Source of the DNA: Beutenbergia cavernae DSM 12333
Lineage (GTDB): Bacteria; Actinomycetota; Actinomycetes; Actinomycetales; Beutenbergiaceae
DNA: 64,000 nucleotides
Assembly (NCBI RefSeq): GCF_000023105.1
Contig: NC_012669.1
Location: 186,001-250,000, forward strand
Reading direction: 5' to 3'
Shown: piece after piece, positions 1 to 7,063 of the stretch
Layout: each line of letters opens with the position of its first letter
How positions within the stretch are numbered: the stretch's first letter is position 1
Notes under the pieces: model-generated
What the model was told of the DNA's origin: nothing
The model's input: the letters and a program-made list of their open reading frames with translations, nothing else
Database searches by the model: none
Program-made: the position numbers and the translations under genes

Positions 1-1
1 G

Positions 2-991
2 GACGTGGTCGCCATGCACCTCGACCAGCTCGCGACGTTCGCCATCCGAGGCACGATCGTGTCGCTCGACGACATCGTGGAGGGCCTCGAGCTCGACGGC
101 GCCGACTTCGTGGCGCAGGCCTGGGAGGCCACGGTCTTCCAGGATCGGCGCTTCGGCATCCCGCTCGACTTCTTCACGGCGGCGCAGTACTGGAACGTCG
201 AGGCGTTCGACGCCGCCGGCGTCAGGGCGCCGTGGGACGGCAGCTCCTACCTGGACGTGATGGCGGGCCTGCAGGCCTCCGGCGTCGCGAACCCGTTCTG
301 GGTGTCGCCCGCCTGGCAGACGTTCGTGGGACTCCTCGGCCAGTTCGGGGGCTCGCTGTTCGACGCGGACGGCACGACGGCGACCATGGGCTCGGACGCC
401 GGCGTCGAGGCGCTGACGTGGATATGCGACGTCGTCGCCGACGGGTTCAGCCCCGCGGGCGTGACCGACGTCCGGCCCCCGTTCAAGAACGGCTCGTGCG
501 TGACGATGACCGACCTGCCGGCCGCGATCCCGGACCTCACCCTCACGGCACCGGACCTCGAGTGGGGCGTCGGTCCGTTCCCGCAGGTCGGGCCGCAGCC
601 GGGCACGTTCGCCAACTCGCACACGTTCACGATCACGCAGCAGACGCAAGCCGACGACGACGTCGCCCAGGCCGCGCAGGTGTTCGTCCACTGGGTGTCC
701 CAGAACTCGGGTCAGTGGGCCGCCGGCGGTCTCACGCCGGCCAGCACGTCGGTGCGGGAGTCGGCGGAGTTCGCCGCGACGCCGCAGTCGGTCCTTGCGA
801 CGGAGGAGGTCTTCGCCTCCGCGGTCTTCCTCCCGCAGATCCCCTCGTCGCGCGACATCGCGGCGAACTCCTACCAGCGGGCCGTCAGCGAGGCGGTGCT
901 GGGGCAGGCCACGCCCGCGGACGCCCTGGCGTTCGCCCAGCGGACCGCGCAGAGCCAGCTCGACGACGTCCGCCGGCTCTTCGAGTCCTGA
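2..991 (+). CDS. Sugar ABC transporter solute-binding protein, 5'-truncated by window edge
   Basis: The frame is open from the first bases of the window, so the start, signal peptide and lipobox lie upstream. The visible ~329 residues look like the central and C-terminal lobes of a family 1 extracellular sugar-binding protein: a hydrophobic hinge strand near the start, Trp/Tyr-rich stretches typical of carbohydrate clefts (AQYWNVEAFDAAG, SPAWQTF), and a C-terminal helical segment ending in QSQLDDVRRLFES. It is followed 58 bp downstream by two MalF/MalG-type permeases and a GH51 arabinofuranosidase on the same strand. It is therefore probably the lipoprotein receptor for an arabinose-containing oligosaccharide. 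The ligand is inferred from context only. No ATPase gene is nearby, as is usual for importers sharing an MsiK-type ATPase. Confidence 0.85.
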   Translation, partial: DVVAMHLDQLATFAIRGTIVSLDDIVEGLELDGADFVAQAWEATVFQDRRFGIPLDFFTAAQYWNVEAFDAAGVRAPWDGSSYLDVMAGLQASGVANPFWVSPAWQTFVGLLGQFGGSLFDADGTTATMGSDAGVEALTWICDVVADGFSPAGVTDVRPPFKNGSCVTMTDLPAAIPDLTLTAPDLEWGVGPFPQVGPQPGTFANSHTFTITQQTQADDDVAQAAQVFVHWVSQNSGQWAAGGLTPASTSVRESAEFAATPQSVLATEEVFASAVFLPQIPSSRDIAANSYQRAVSEAVLGQATPADALAFAQRTAQSQLDDVRRLFES

Positions 992-1049
992 CCCCGAGTC
1001 CTCCGCGAACTCCCGCGCCCCAGGGCGCGCAACCACATGAGGTGATTCG

Positions 1050-1997
1050 ATGGCGCAGATCCCGATCGCGATGGTGCGGTCGTCCGGGCCGACCCGCGGG
1101 AGCGACTCCCGCGGCTGGCGCGTGACCCCCTATCTCTTCGTCGCCCCCTTCCTCGCACTCTTCGTCCTGTTCGTCGTCGTCCCGATCGGCGCGGCGGCGT
1201 GGGCCAGCCTGCACGCGTGGAGCCTCGGCCTCCCGAACCAACCGTTCGTGGGGCTGGAGAACTACGCCGACCTGTTCGGCGGGACGTCGGTGCTGTCCGT
1301 CGAGTTCTGGAAGGGCATGAAGGCGACGGGGCTCTTCACGCTGCTCTCCGTGCCGCTGCTCGTGATCGTGCCGCTCGCCCTGGCGCTCCTGCTCAACCAG
1401 AAGTTCCCGGGCCGGACGTTCTTCCGCGCGGCATACTTCGCGCCGTACGTCCTCGGCGTCGCCGTCATCGGCCTGCTGTGGCACTTCCTGCTCGACCGCC
1501 AGCTCGGGCCGGTCAACCAGATCCTCCGCGCCCTCGGGCTTGGCGGTGACATCGCGTGGACGACGTCGCTCCCGGCGGGGTGGGTTGCTCTCGTCGGGGC
1601 GACGATCTGGTGGACGTGCGGGTTCAACGCCGTGATCTACCTGGCCGCTCTGCAGAACGTCCCGGAGGAGCTGTACGAGGCGGTCAAGGTCGACGGCGGC
1701 GGCGCCTGGCGGCGCTTCACCACCGTCACGCTGCCGAGCATCGCGCGGGTGCTGCAGTTCGTCGTGGCGATCACGATCATCGCGTCGGCCAACATGTACG
1801 GGCAGTCCGCGCTCATCACGCAGCAGCAGCCGGGCACCTCGACGCGCACGGCGATCGGGTTCATCGCCCAGACGGGCATCCAGGGGTTCAACATCGGCGC
1901 GTCGTCGGCGATGAGCATCATCCTCGCGCTCTCCCTCATGGTCGTCAGCGGCCTCGTCCTCCTCGCGTTCCGGAAGGTCGGTGACTCGGACTCATGA
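1050..1997 (+). CDS. Sugar ABC transporter permease, MalF-type
   Basis: This 315-residue integral membrane protein has six predicted hydrophobic helices, starting with TPYLFVAPFLALFVLFVVV. The cytoplasmic EAA loop is recognisable as YEAVKVDGGGAWRRFTTVTLP, which contacts the ATPase subunit in this family (binding-protein-dependent transport inner-membrane component). The ATG is preceded by GAGGTGA at good spacing. Its stop overlaps the next permease start by 4 bp (ATGA), so the two halves of the channel are translationally coupled. Together with the upstream binding protein it should import an oligosaccharide released by arabinan or arabinoxylan digestion; the substrate is inferred from the GH51 gene that closes the operon. 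Confidence 0.93.
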   Translation: MAQIPIAMVRSSGPTRGSDSRGWRVTPYLFVAPFLALFVLFVVVPIGAAAWASLHAWSLGLPNQPFVGLENYADLFGGTSVLSVEFWKGMKATGLFTLLSVPLLVIVPLALALLLNQKFPGRTFFRAAYFAPYVLGVAVIGLLWHFLLDRQLGPVNQILRALGLGGDIAWTTSLPAGWVALVGATIWWTCGFNAVIYLAALQNVPEELYEAVKVDGGGAWRRFTTVTLPSIARVLQFVVAITIIASANMYGQSALITQQQPGTSTRTAIGFIAQTGIQGFNIGASSAMSIILALSLMVVSGLVLLAFRKVGDSDS

Positions 1998-2893
1998 GCC
2001 AGACCGTCGCCACATCCCGCCCCACACCCACCCGCGACCAGGGCGAACGCTCCGACGCAGCGACGCCGCGCCGTCGTCGGCCACGCATCGCGCTCGGTCT
2101 GACGCTCGGCGCGCTCACGGCCGCGTTCGTCGTGCCGCTGCTGCTCATGCTCTCGACGTCGTTCAAGAGCCCGCAGGAGGCGAACTCCCTGACGTTCCGG
2201 CTGTTCCCGGAGAACCCGACGCTCTCGGCCTACTCGGAGATCCTCAACAACCCCGAGATCCCGATCCTGCGCTGGCTCGGGAACAGCCTGCTCGTCGCCG
2301 TCCTGCACTGCGTGCTCGTCGTGGTGCTGGCCGCGCTCGCCGCCTACGCGCTGGCGAAGATGGACTTCCGGTTCAAGAAGGCGATCTTCGCGGCGATCGT
2401 CGCGACGATGTTCGCGCCGGGCGTCATCTTCCTCATCCCGCACTTCCTCATCGTCAACCAGCTGGGCTGGCTCAACACGTACGCGTCGCTCGTGGTGCCG
2501 TCGGCGGCCGGGGCGTTCGGGGTGTTCTTCCTGCGGCAGTTCTTCCTCGGCGTCCACCCCTCGATCGAGGAGGCGGCGCGGATGGACGGGTGCAACCGCT
2601 GGGCGACGTTCCGCCGCATCGCCGTGCCGCTCGCGATGCCCGCGATCGCCACGCTCGCCGTCCTGGCCTTCCTCTCCAGCTGGAACGACTTCCTGTGGCC
2701 GGTGTTCGTGCTGTTCTCCTCGGAGATGCAGACGCTGCCCGCCGGCCTGGCTCAGCTGCAGGGGGAGAACGCGGCCCGGTTCGACCTCATGATGGCCGGA
2801 GCGGTCATCGCCAGCCTGCCCGTGCTCCTGGTCTACGTCTTCGCCCAGCGCTACATCATCGACGGCGTCGCCGCCGGCGGCGTCAAGGGCTGA
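1994..2893 (+). CDS. Sugar ABC transporter permease, MalG-type
   Basis: This 299-residue protein is the second half of the permease pair. It has an N-terminal cytoplasmic stretch rich in Thr/Arg, a first helix LGLTLGALTAAFVVPLLLML and the EAA loop EEAARMDGCNRWATFRRIAVP. It ends with VAAGGVKG, typical of MalG-type C-termini. It overlaps the MalF-type gene by 4 bp and lies 22 bp before the GH51 gene, so one operon is very likely. The heteromeric channel sits in the cytoplasmic membrane and needs an ATPase encoded elsewhere. Confidence 0.93.
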   Translation: MSQTVATSRPTPTRDQGERSDAATPRRRRPRIALGLTLGALTAAFVVPLLLMLSTSFKSPQEANSLTFRLFPENPTLSAYSEILNNPEIPILRWLGNSLLVAVLHCVLVVVLAALAAYALAKMDFRFKKAIFAAIVATMFAPGVIFLIPHFLIVNQLGWLNTYASLVVPSAAGAFGVFFLRQFFLGVHPSIEEAARMDGCNRWATFRRIAVPLAMPAIATLAVLAFLSSWNDFLWPVFVLFSSEMQTLPAGLAQLQGENAARFDLMMAGAVIASLPVLLVYVFAQRYIIDGVAAGGVKG

Positions 2894-2915
2894 CCCTCCC
2901 ACCGAGAAAGGCATC

Positions 2916-4565
2916 ATGACCTCCATCGCCACCATCCGGATCGCGCCCCTTCCGGGCGAGGCCCGCATCGACCAGCGCATCTACGGTCACTTCCTCGAGT
3001 CCGCGTTCTTCGGCAACATCGAGGGCGGCGTGTTCGACGAGGGTTCGCCGCTCGCCGTCAACGGGCCGGGGCCGCTCGCCGGCTGCCGCCGCGACGTCAT
3101 CGAGGCGTTCCGGGAGCTCGGCCTGCCCGTGGTGCGCTGGCCGGGCGGCAACTTCACGTCGCCGTACTGGTGGCAGGACGGCATCGGCCCGCGCGACGAG
3201 CGACCGCGCCGCCTCGAGCTCGCGTGGGGCTCGGAGGAGAGCAACCGCTTCGGGACGCCGGAGTTCCTCGCCTGGTGCGAGGCGGTGGGCACGACGCCGT
3301 ACCTCGCGCACCACGCGCGCCAGGTCGACGACGGCGTCCGCTGGGTCGAGTACACGAACTACGCGGGCGACACGACGCTCACGCGGCAGCGCGCGGCGGA
3401 CGGGCACCCGGACCCCCACGACGTCCCGATCTGGGGCCTCGGGAACGAGGTGTACGGGCCGTGGCAGATGGGGCACCGGCGCGTGGGCGACTACGTCGAC
3501 GCCGCCCGCGAGCATGCGCGGTTCATGCGCGCCGTCGACCCGTCGATCGCGTTCGTGGCCGTCGGCGACACGCACGAGGACTGGAACCAGGCCGTCGTCG
3601 CCGGCCTCGGCGAGCTCGTGGACTGGGTCTCGCTGCACCTGTACGGCGCGAGCCGGCACCTCGTGGACCCGTCGGCGGAGGAGTTCGACGCCGTCGTCGC
3701 GCAGGCGGTGTTCTTCGAGCAGGAGATCGCCGCGCAGGCGCAGACGATCGGCGACACCCAGGTGGAGCACGGACTCACCCGGCCGCTGGCGATCGCGATG
3801 GACGAGTGGAACATCCGGCACCTCGAGCCGCGCGCATGGCCGGAGCCGCAGGCGGGCGACGACGGCGGCGTGGCTGCACGCGAGGAGGCGGCCTCGGCCC
3901 CGGACGGCTTCGACGTCGAGGGCTTCCCGGGCGGCCACGTGCGCGTCAACCGGTACAGCCCCCGCACGCTCGCGGACGCCCTGTTCTACGCGGGCGTCTT
4001 CCACGCGATGCACCGCACGGCTCATCAGAGCGTGCCCGTGACGATGGCGAACACGGTCAACCTTGTGAACGCGAACGGGCTCCTCGCGGTGCGGCCGGGC
4101 GGCGTCGTCCGACAGTCCACGTTCCACGTGTGGGACCTGTACCAGAACCACACCGGGCCGGTGCCGCTCGCCGCGGACGTGAGCGGACCGAGCCGCACCG
4201 CACGCGTGCGGCACGGCGACCACCGCCGCTCCGACGGGGAGTTCCGCACGTCGCCCGCCGTCGTCGGGCAGCTCGACGTCTCGGCGTCGACGAGCGAGGA
4301 CGGCCGCACGCTGTACGTGACCGGGATCAACCGATCGGCGACCGACGACGTCAACGCTCAGATCGTGCTCGACGGCGTCACGCTGCCCGAGACGGCGACC
4401 GTGCGGAGGATCGGGGCCGGCGTCGACGACCTGTTCGCCGTGAACACGATGGCAGCGCCCGACGTCGTGGCGCTCAGCGCGCCGGCGTCCGTCTCCCTGG
4501 CGGGTGGGGTGCACACGTTCCCGGCGCACTCGATCAGCGTGCTGGAGATCGCGCTGGAGGGCTGA
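2916..4565 (+). CDS. Alpha-L-arabinofuranosidase, GH51 (copy a)
   Basis: This 549-residue cytoplasmic enzyme has no signal peptide. The N-terminus (IDQRIYGHFLESAFFGNIEGG) is the start of the GH51 (beta/alpha)8 barrel. The acid/base is Glu178 in GNEVYGPWQMGH and the nucleophile is Glu297 in MDEWNIRH; both match the family (retaining hydrolysis of terminal alpha-L-arabinofuranosyl residues). The remaining ~200 residues form the usual beta-sandwich. The start has AAAGG 5 nt upstream. It ends the importer operon, so imported arabino-oligosaccharides are probably trimmed inside the cell. Compared with copy b at 23.3 kb it is longer and clearly divergent, carrying an insert around residues 315-345 rich in Ala/Gly/Glu. 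The two may differ in linkage preference. Confidence 0.95.
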   Translation: MTSIATIRIAPLPGEARIDQRIYGHFLESAFFGNIEGGVFDEGSPLAVNGPGPLAGCRRDVIEAFRELGLPVVRWPGGNFTSPYWWQDGIGPRDERPRRLELAWGSEESNRFGTPEFLAWCEAVGTTPYLAHHARQVDDGVRWVEYTNYAGDTTLTRQRAADGHPDPHDVPIWGLGNEVYGPWQMGHRRVGDYVDAAREHARFMRAVDPSIAFVAVGDTHEDWNQAVVAGLGELVDWVSLHLYGASRHLVDPSAEEFDAVVAQAVFFEQEIAAQAQTIGDTQVEHGLTRPLAIAMDEWNIRHLEPRAWPEPQAGDDGGVAAREEAASAPDGFDVEGFPGGHVRVNRYSPRTLADALFYAGVFHAMHRTAHQSVPVTMANTVNLVNANGLLAVRPGGVVRQSTFHVWDLYQNHTGPVPLAADVSGPSRTARVRHGDHRRSDGEFRTSPAVVGQLDVSASTSEDGRTLYVTGINRSATDDVNAQIVLDGVTLPETATVRRIGAGVDDLFAVNTMAAPDVVALSAPASVSLAGGVHTFPAHSISVLEIALEG

Positions 4566-4577
4566 GCGGCGCCGCTC
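4564..4577. terminator. Possible bidirectional terminator palindrome
   Basis: A perfect 14-bp self-complementary sequence (GAGCGGCGCCGCTC) begins at the last base of the GH51a stop codon, between this gene and a convergent small membrane-protein gene. It has no following T-run. Position is the main argument for a terminator role. Confidence 0.3.
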
Positions 4578-4624
4578 TCGGTCCGCGTGACGGGCTCCGC
4601 AGCCGGGCGGAAGGCTGTCCGAGG

Positions 4625-5077
4625 CTACGCGCGGGATCCGCGTGAGCCGGACGGTGCTCCGACGGCGAGGGCGAGTCCGGCGGCGACGCAGAGCGGCCGG
4701 TACAGGCGTGCGTCCAGGCGGCGGAATCGCTCGCTCGGCGACGGCAGGCGGAGCATCCGCGCGGACGTGACTCCACCGACGATCCCTCGCCCGAGCAGGC
4801 CGGCGGTGCCCGCGACCCGGGCGGCCTGGCCGAGACCGGTGCGCTGGAGCGACAGGGCGGCGAGGGCGATCAGCCCGGATCCGACGACCGCGCACGGGAT
4901 CGGGCCCGGAACCTGCGGCGAGCCGACCACCGCGTCCGCGAGGTCGGCACGGGTACGTGCCGGCCAGCTCGAGCCGGCGCCCCACGCCAGGTGGGTGCCG
5001 CCGATCGCGGCGAGGGTCACGGCGGCGCCGAGGCCCGCGGCGCGACGGAGGCGTTCGTCGGGGGACATGGAGCTCAT
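4625..5077 (-). CDS. Small membrane protein, DUF3995-like
   Basis: About 150 residues with four hydrophobic segments: LRRAAGLGAAVTLAAIGGTHLAWGAG, PCAVVGSGLIALAALSL, GTAGLLGRGIVGGV and YRPLCVAAGLALAVGAPSG. The order, an early GGTHLAWGAG followed later by FRRLDARLYRPLC, resembles the DUF3995 family of short four-helix membrane proteins of unknown function. The family call is from memory and moderate. The reading frame continues to 5140, but that would overlap the GH15 gene. I prefer ATG 5077 (ATG 5068 is also possible). It follows GH15 on the same strand by 52 bp, so it may be co-transcribed. Confidence 0.6.
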   Translation of the reverse strand: MSSMSPDERLRRAAGLGAAVTLAAIGGTHLAWGAGSSWPARTRADLADAVVGSPQVPGPIPCAVVGSGLIALAALSLQRTGLGQAARVAGTAGLLGRGIVGGVTSARMLRLPSPSERFRRLDARLYRPLCVAAGLALAVGAPSGSRGSRA

Positions 5078-5129
5078 CCTGGCATCGCGGACCGTCGGAC
5101 CAGCCCCCGGTAATCCGGTTCGGCTGCTC

Positions 5130-6947
5130 TCAGCGGACATCCTCGGCCGGCGCCGTCGTCGTCCCTGCCGGCAGCTCCCGGCCGAGGTGCAGGGCCGCGT
5201 TGACGAGCCCGACGTGGCTGAACGCCTGCGGGGTGTTGCCGAGGTGCCGGCCCGTGCGCGGGTCGTACTCCTCGCTCAGCAGGCCGACGTCGTTGCGCAG
5301 CGCCAGCAGCCGCTCGAACAGCGCGACGGCCTCGTCGCGGCGCCCGATCCCGAACAGCGCGTCCGCGAGCCAGAAGCTGCACGCCAGAAACGCGCCCTCG
5401 CGACCGGACAGCCCATCCACACCGTGGACACCGCCGTCGTCGACCGTGCGGTACCGCATCAGGAAGCCGTCCTCGGTGAGCTCTCGCTGCACGGCGTCGA
5501 CGGTGCCGACGACGCGCGGGTCGTCCCACGGCAGGAAGCCGACGCGCGGGATGAGGAGCAGCGCGGCGTCGAGACCCTCGGACCCGTAGAACTGCGTGAA
5601 CGTGTTGCGGCGCGCGTCGAAGCCCTGGGTGCACACGTCGTCGTGGATGCGGGCGCGCAAGGCCCGCCACTGGTCGAGCGGCCCCTCGCGGCCGCGCTCC
5701 TCGACCGCGCGGACCACGCGGTCGACGCCGGCCCACGCCATCACCCGCGAGTGCACGAACGGCCGCTGCGGGCCGCGGACCTCCCAGAGCCCGTTGTCGG
5801 GGTCCTGCCAGTGGCCCTCGAGGTAGTCGAGCAAGGCGTGCTGCAGCGCCCAGGCGTCGTGGCTCGGCGCCAGCCCGGCCTCGCGAGCGACGTGGAGGCA
5901 GTCCAGGACCTCGCCCCAGACATCGAGCTGCAGCTGGTCGGCGGCCGCGTTGCCGACACGCACCGGACTGGCCCCCTCGTAGCCGCCGAGCCAGTCGACC
6001 GTGTACTCGGGGATCCGACGTCGCCCGTCGAGCCCGTACATGATCTGGAGGTCCGCGGGGTCACCGGCGACAGCCCGCAGCAGCCACTCCCGCCAGGCTT
6101 TCGCCTCCTCGACGTACCCGGTGCCGATCATCGACTGCAGCGTGAACGCCGCGTCCCGCAACCAACAGAAGCGGTAGTCCCAGTTGCGTTCGCCGCCCAG
6201 CTCCTCCGGGAGCGACGTCGTCGCCGCGGCCACGATGCCGCCGGTCGGCGCGTACGTGAGGGCCTTGAGCGTGATGACCGACCGGCGGACCGCCTCGGAC
6301 CATGGGCCGTCGTAGTCGATGCGTCCGACCCACGACGTCCAGAACTTCTCCGTGGAGCGCAGCGAGTGCTCGGCGCGGACCGGCCTCGGCGGAGCGAGGT
6401 GCGAGAGGTGGTGCGTGAGGACGAACGGGATCCGCTCGCCGGCCGCCACCTCGACACGCGCGCGGAGGTCGCCGTCGTCCCTCGTGACCTCCGCCGGGGT
6501 ATGGAGGACGGCGGCATCCGGGCCGGCGATCGCCGTCGTCTCCCCGCGGCCCACGGTCACCCACGGGAGCACGCTGCCGTAGTCGAACCGAAGCCGAAGG
6601 TCCATCGTGACGGGCACGCGGCCGCGCACCCCCTCGACGATCCTCACGAGGTCGGCGGCCTCGCCGCGGGGCGGCATGAAGTCGATGACGCGGACGGTCC
6701 CGTCGGCGGTGTCCCACTCGCTCTCCAGGACGAGCGTGTCCGGACGGTAGCGCCGGCGCGTGCACGGTCCGCCGCCGGCGGGGCCGATCCGCCAGAAGCC
6801 GTTGTCGGCGTCGCCGAGCAGGGCCGCGAAGCACGCCGGGGAGTCGAAGCGAGGGACGCACAGCCAGTCGATCGAGCCGTCGCGCCCCACGAGCGCGGCG
6901 GTCTGCAGGTCTCCGACGAGGCCGTAGTCCTCGATCCGCTGCGCCAT
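5130..6947 (-). CDS. GH15 family glucoamylase/trehalase-type glycoside hydrolase
   Basis: This 605-residue cytoplasmic protein begins IEDYGLVGDLQTAALVGRDG, the characteristic N-terminus of bacterial GH15 proteins of about 600-670 residues. The N-terminal beta-sandwich (to about residue 230) is followed by an (alpha/alpha)6 barrel containing the hallmark GERNWDYRFCWLRDAAFT. A second conserved block EGAFLACSFW lies near the C-terminus, with LLSEEYDP after it; the acidic residues of these blocks belong to the catalytic region in this family. Actinobacterial members include both glucoamylase-like enzymes and GH15 trehalases. The sequence alone does not decide which, and trehalose turnover is plausible. 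ATG 6947 is chosen over the upstream in-frame start because it directly precedes the conserved N-terminus. Confidence 0.9.
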   Translation of the reverse strand: MAQRIEDYGLVGDLQTAALVGRDGSIDWLCVPRFDSPACFAALLGDADNGFWRIGPAGGGPCTRRRYRPDTLVLESEWDTADGTVRVIDFMPPRGEAADLVRIVEGVRGRVPVTMDLRLRFDYGSVLPWVTVGRGETTAIAGPDAAVLHTPAEVTRDDGDLRARVEVAAGERIPFVLTHHLSHLAPPRPVRAEHSLRSTEKFWTSWVGRIDYDGPWSEAVRRSVITLKALTYAPTGGIVAAATTSLPEELGGERNWDYRFCWLRDAAFTLQSMIGTGYVEEAKAWREWLLRAVAGDPADLQIMYGLDGRRRIPEYTVDWLGGYEGASPVRVGNAAADQLQLDVWGEVLDCLHVAREAGLAPSHDAWALQHALLDYLEGHWQDPDNGLWEVRGPQRPFVHSRVMAWAGVDRVVRAVEERGREGPLDQWRALRARIHDDVCTQGFDARRNTFTQFYGSEGLDAALLLIPRVGFLPWDDPRVVGTVDAVQRELTEDGFLMRYRTVDDGGVHGVDGLSGREGAFLACSFWLADALFGIGRRDEAVALFERLLALRNDVGLLSEEYDPRTGRHLGNTPQAFSHVGLVNAALHLGRELPAGTTTAPAEDVR

Positions 6948-6982
6948 CGGAGTCACAGTAGGTCGGCGGGACACGTGGCGCT

Positions 6983-7018
6983 CGGCGGCACCGGGGCGCG
7001 CGGCGGCACCGGGGCGCG
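6983..7018. repeat. Two tandem 18-bp repeats
   Basis: Two perfect copies of CGGCGGCACCGGGGCGCG lie head to tail in the 116-bp intergenic region between the divergent GH15 and FAD/Fe-S genes. They sit upstream of the probable -10 element of the latter. A regulatory role is possible but unsupported; slippage in GC-rich DNA is the simple explanation. Confidence 0.5.
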
Positions 7019-7051
7019 CGGACGTCGGGCCGCGGCCCGCGCTCGCGCGAG

Positions 7052-7057
7052 TAGGTT
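7052..7057 (+). promoter_or_regulatory. -10 element of a probable leaderless mRNA
   Basis: TAGGTT fits the actinobacterial TANNNT -10 consensus and lies exactly 6 nt before the GTG start at 7064. That places the likely transcription start on the start codon. No Shine-Dalgarno sequence precedes the GTG. The same 6-nt geometry occurs at 36953, 53429 and 63103. Confidence 0.5.
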
Positions 7058-7063
7058 CGACCC

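Noticed and set aside
1637-2980. Long minus-strand open frame across the permease genes
   Set aside because: It is antisense to clearly real permeases, with Arg/His/Glu-rich composition typical of shadow frames in GC-rich DNA. The same holds for the long frames at 2883-4985 (-), 14746-17769 (-), 36287-40612 (-) and 59666-63061 (+).
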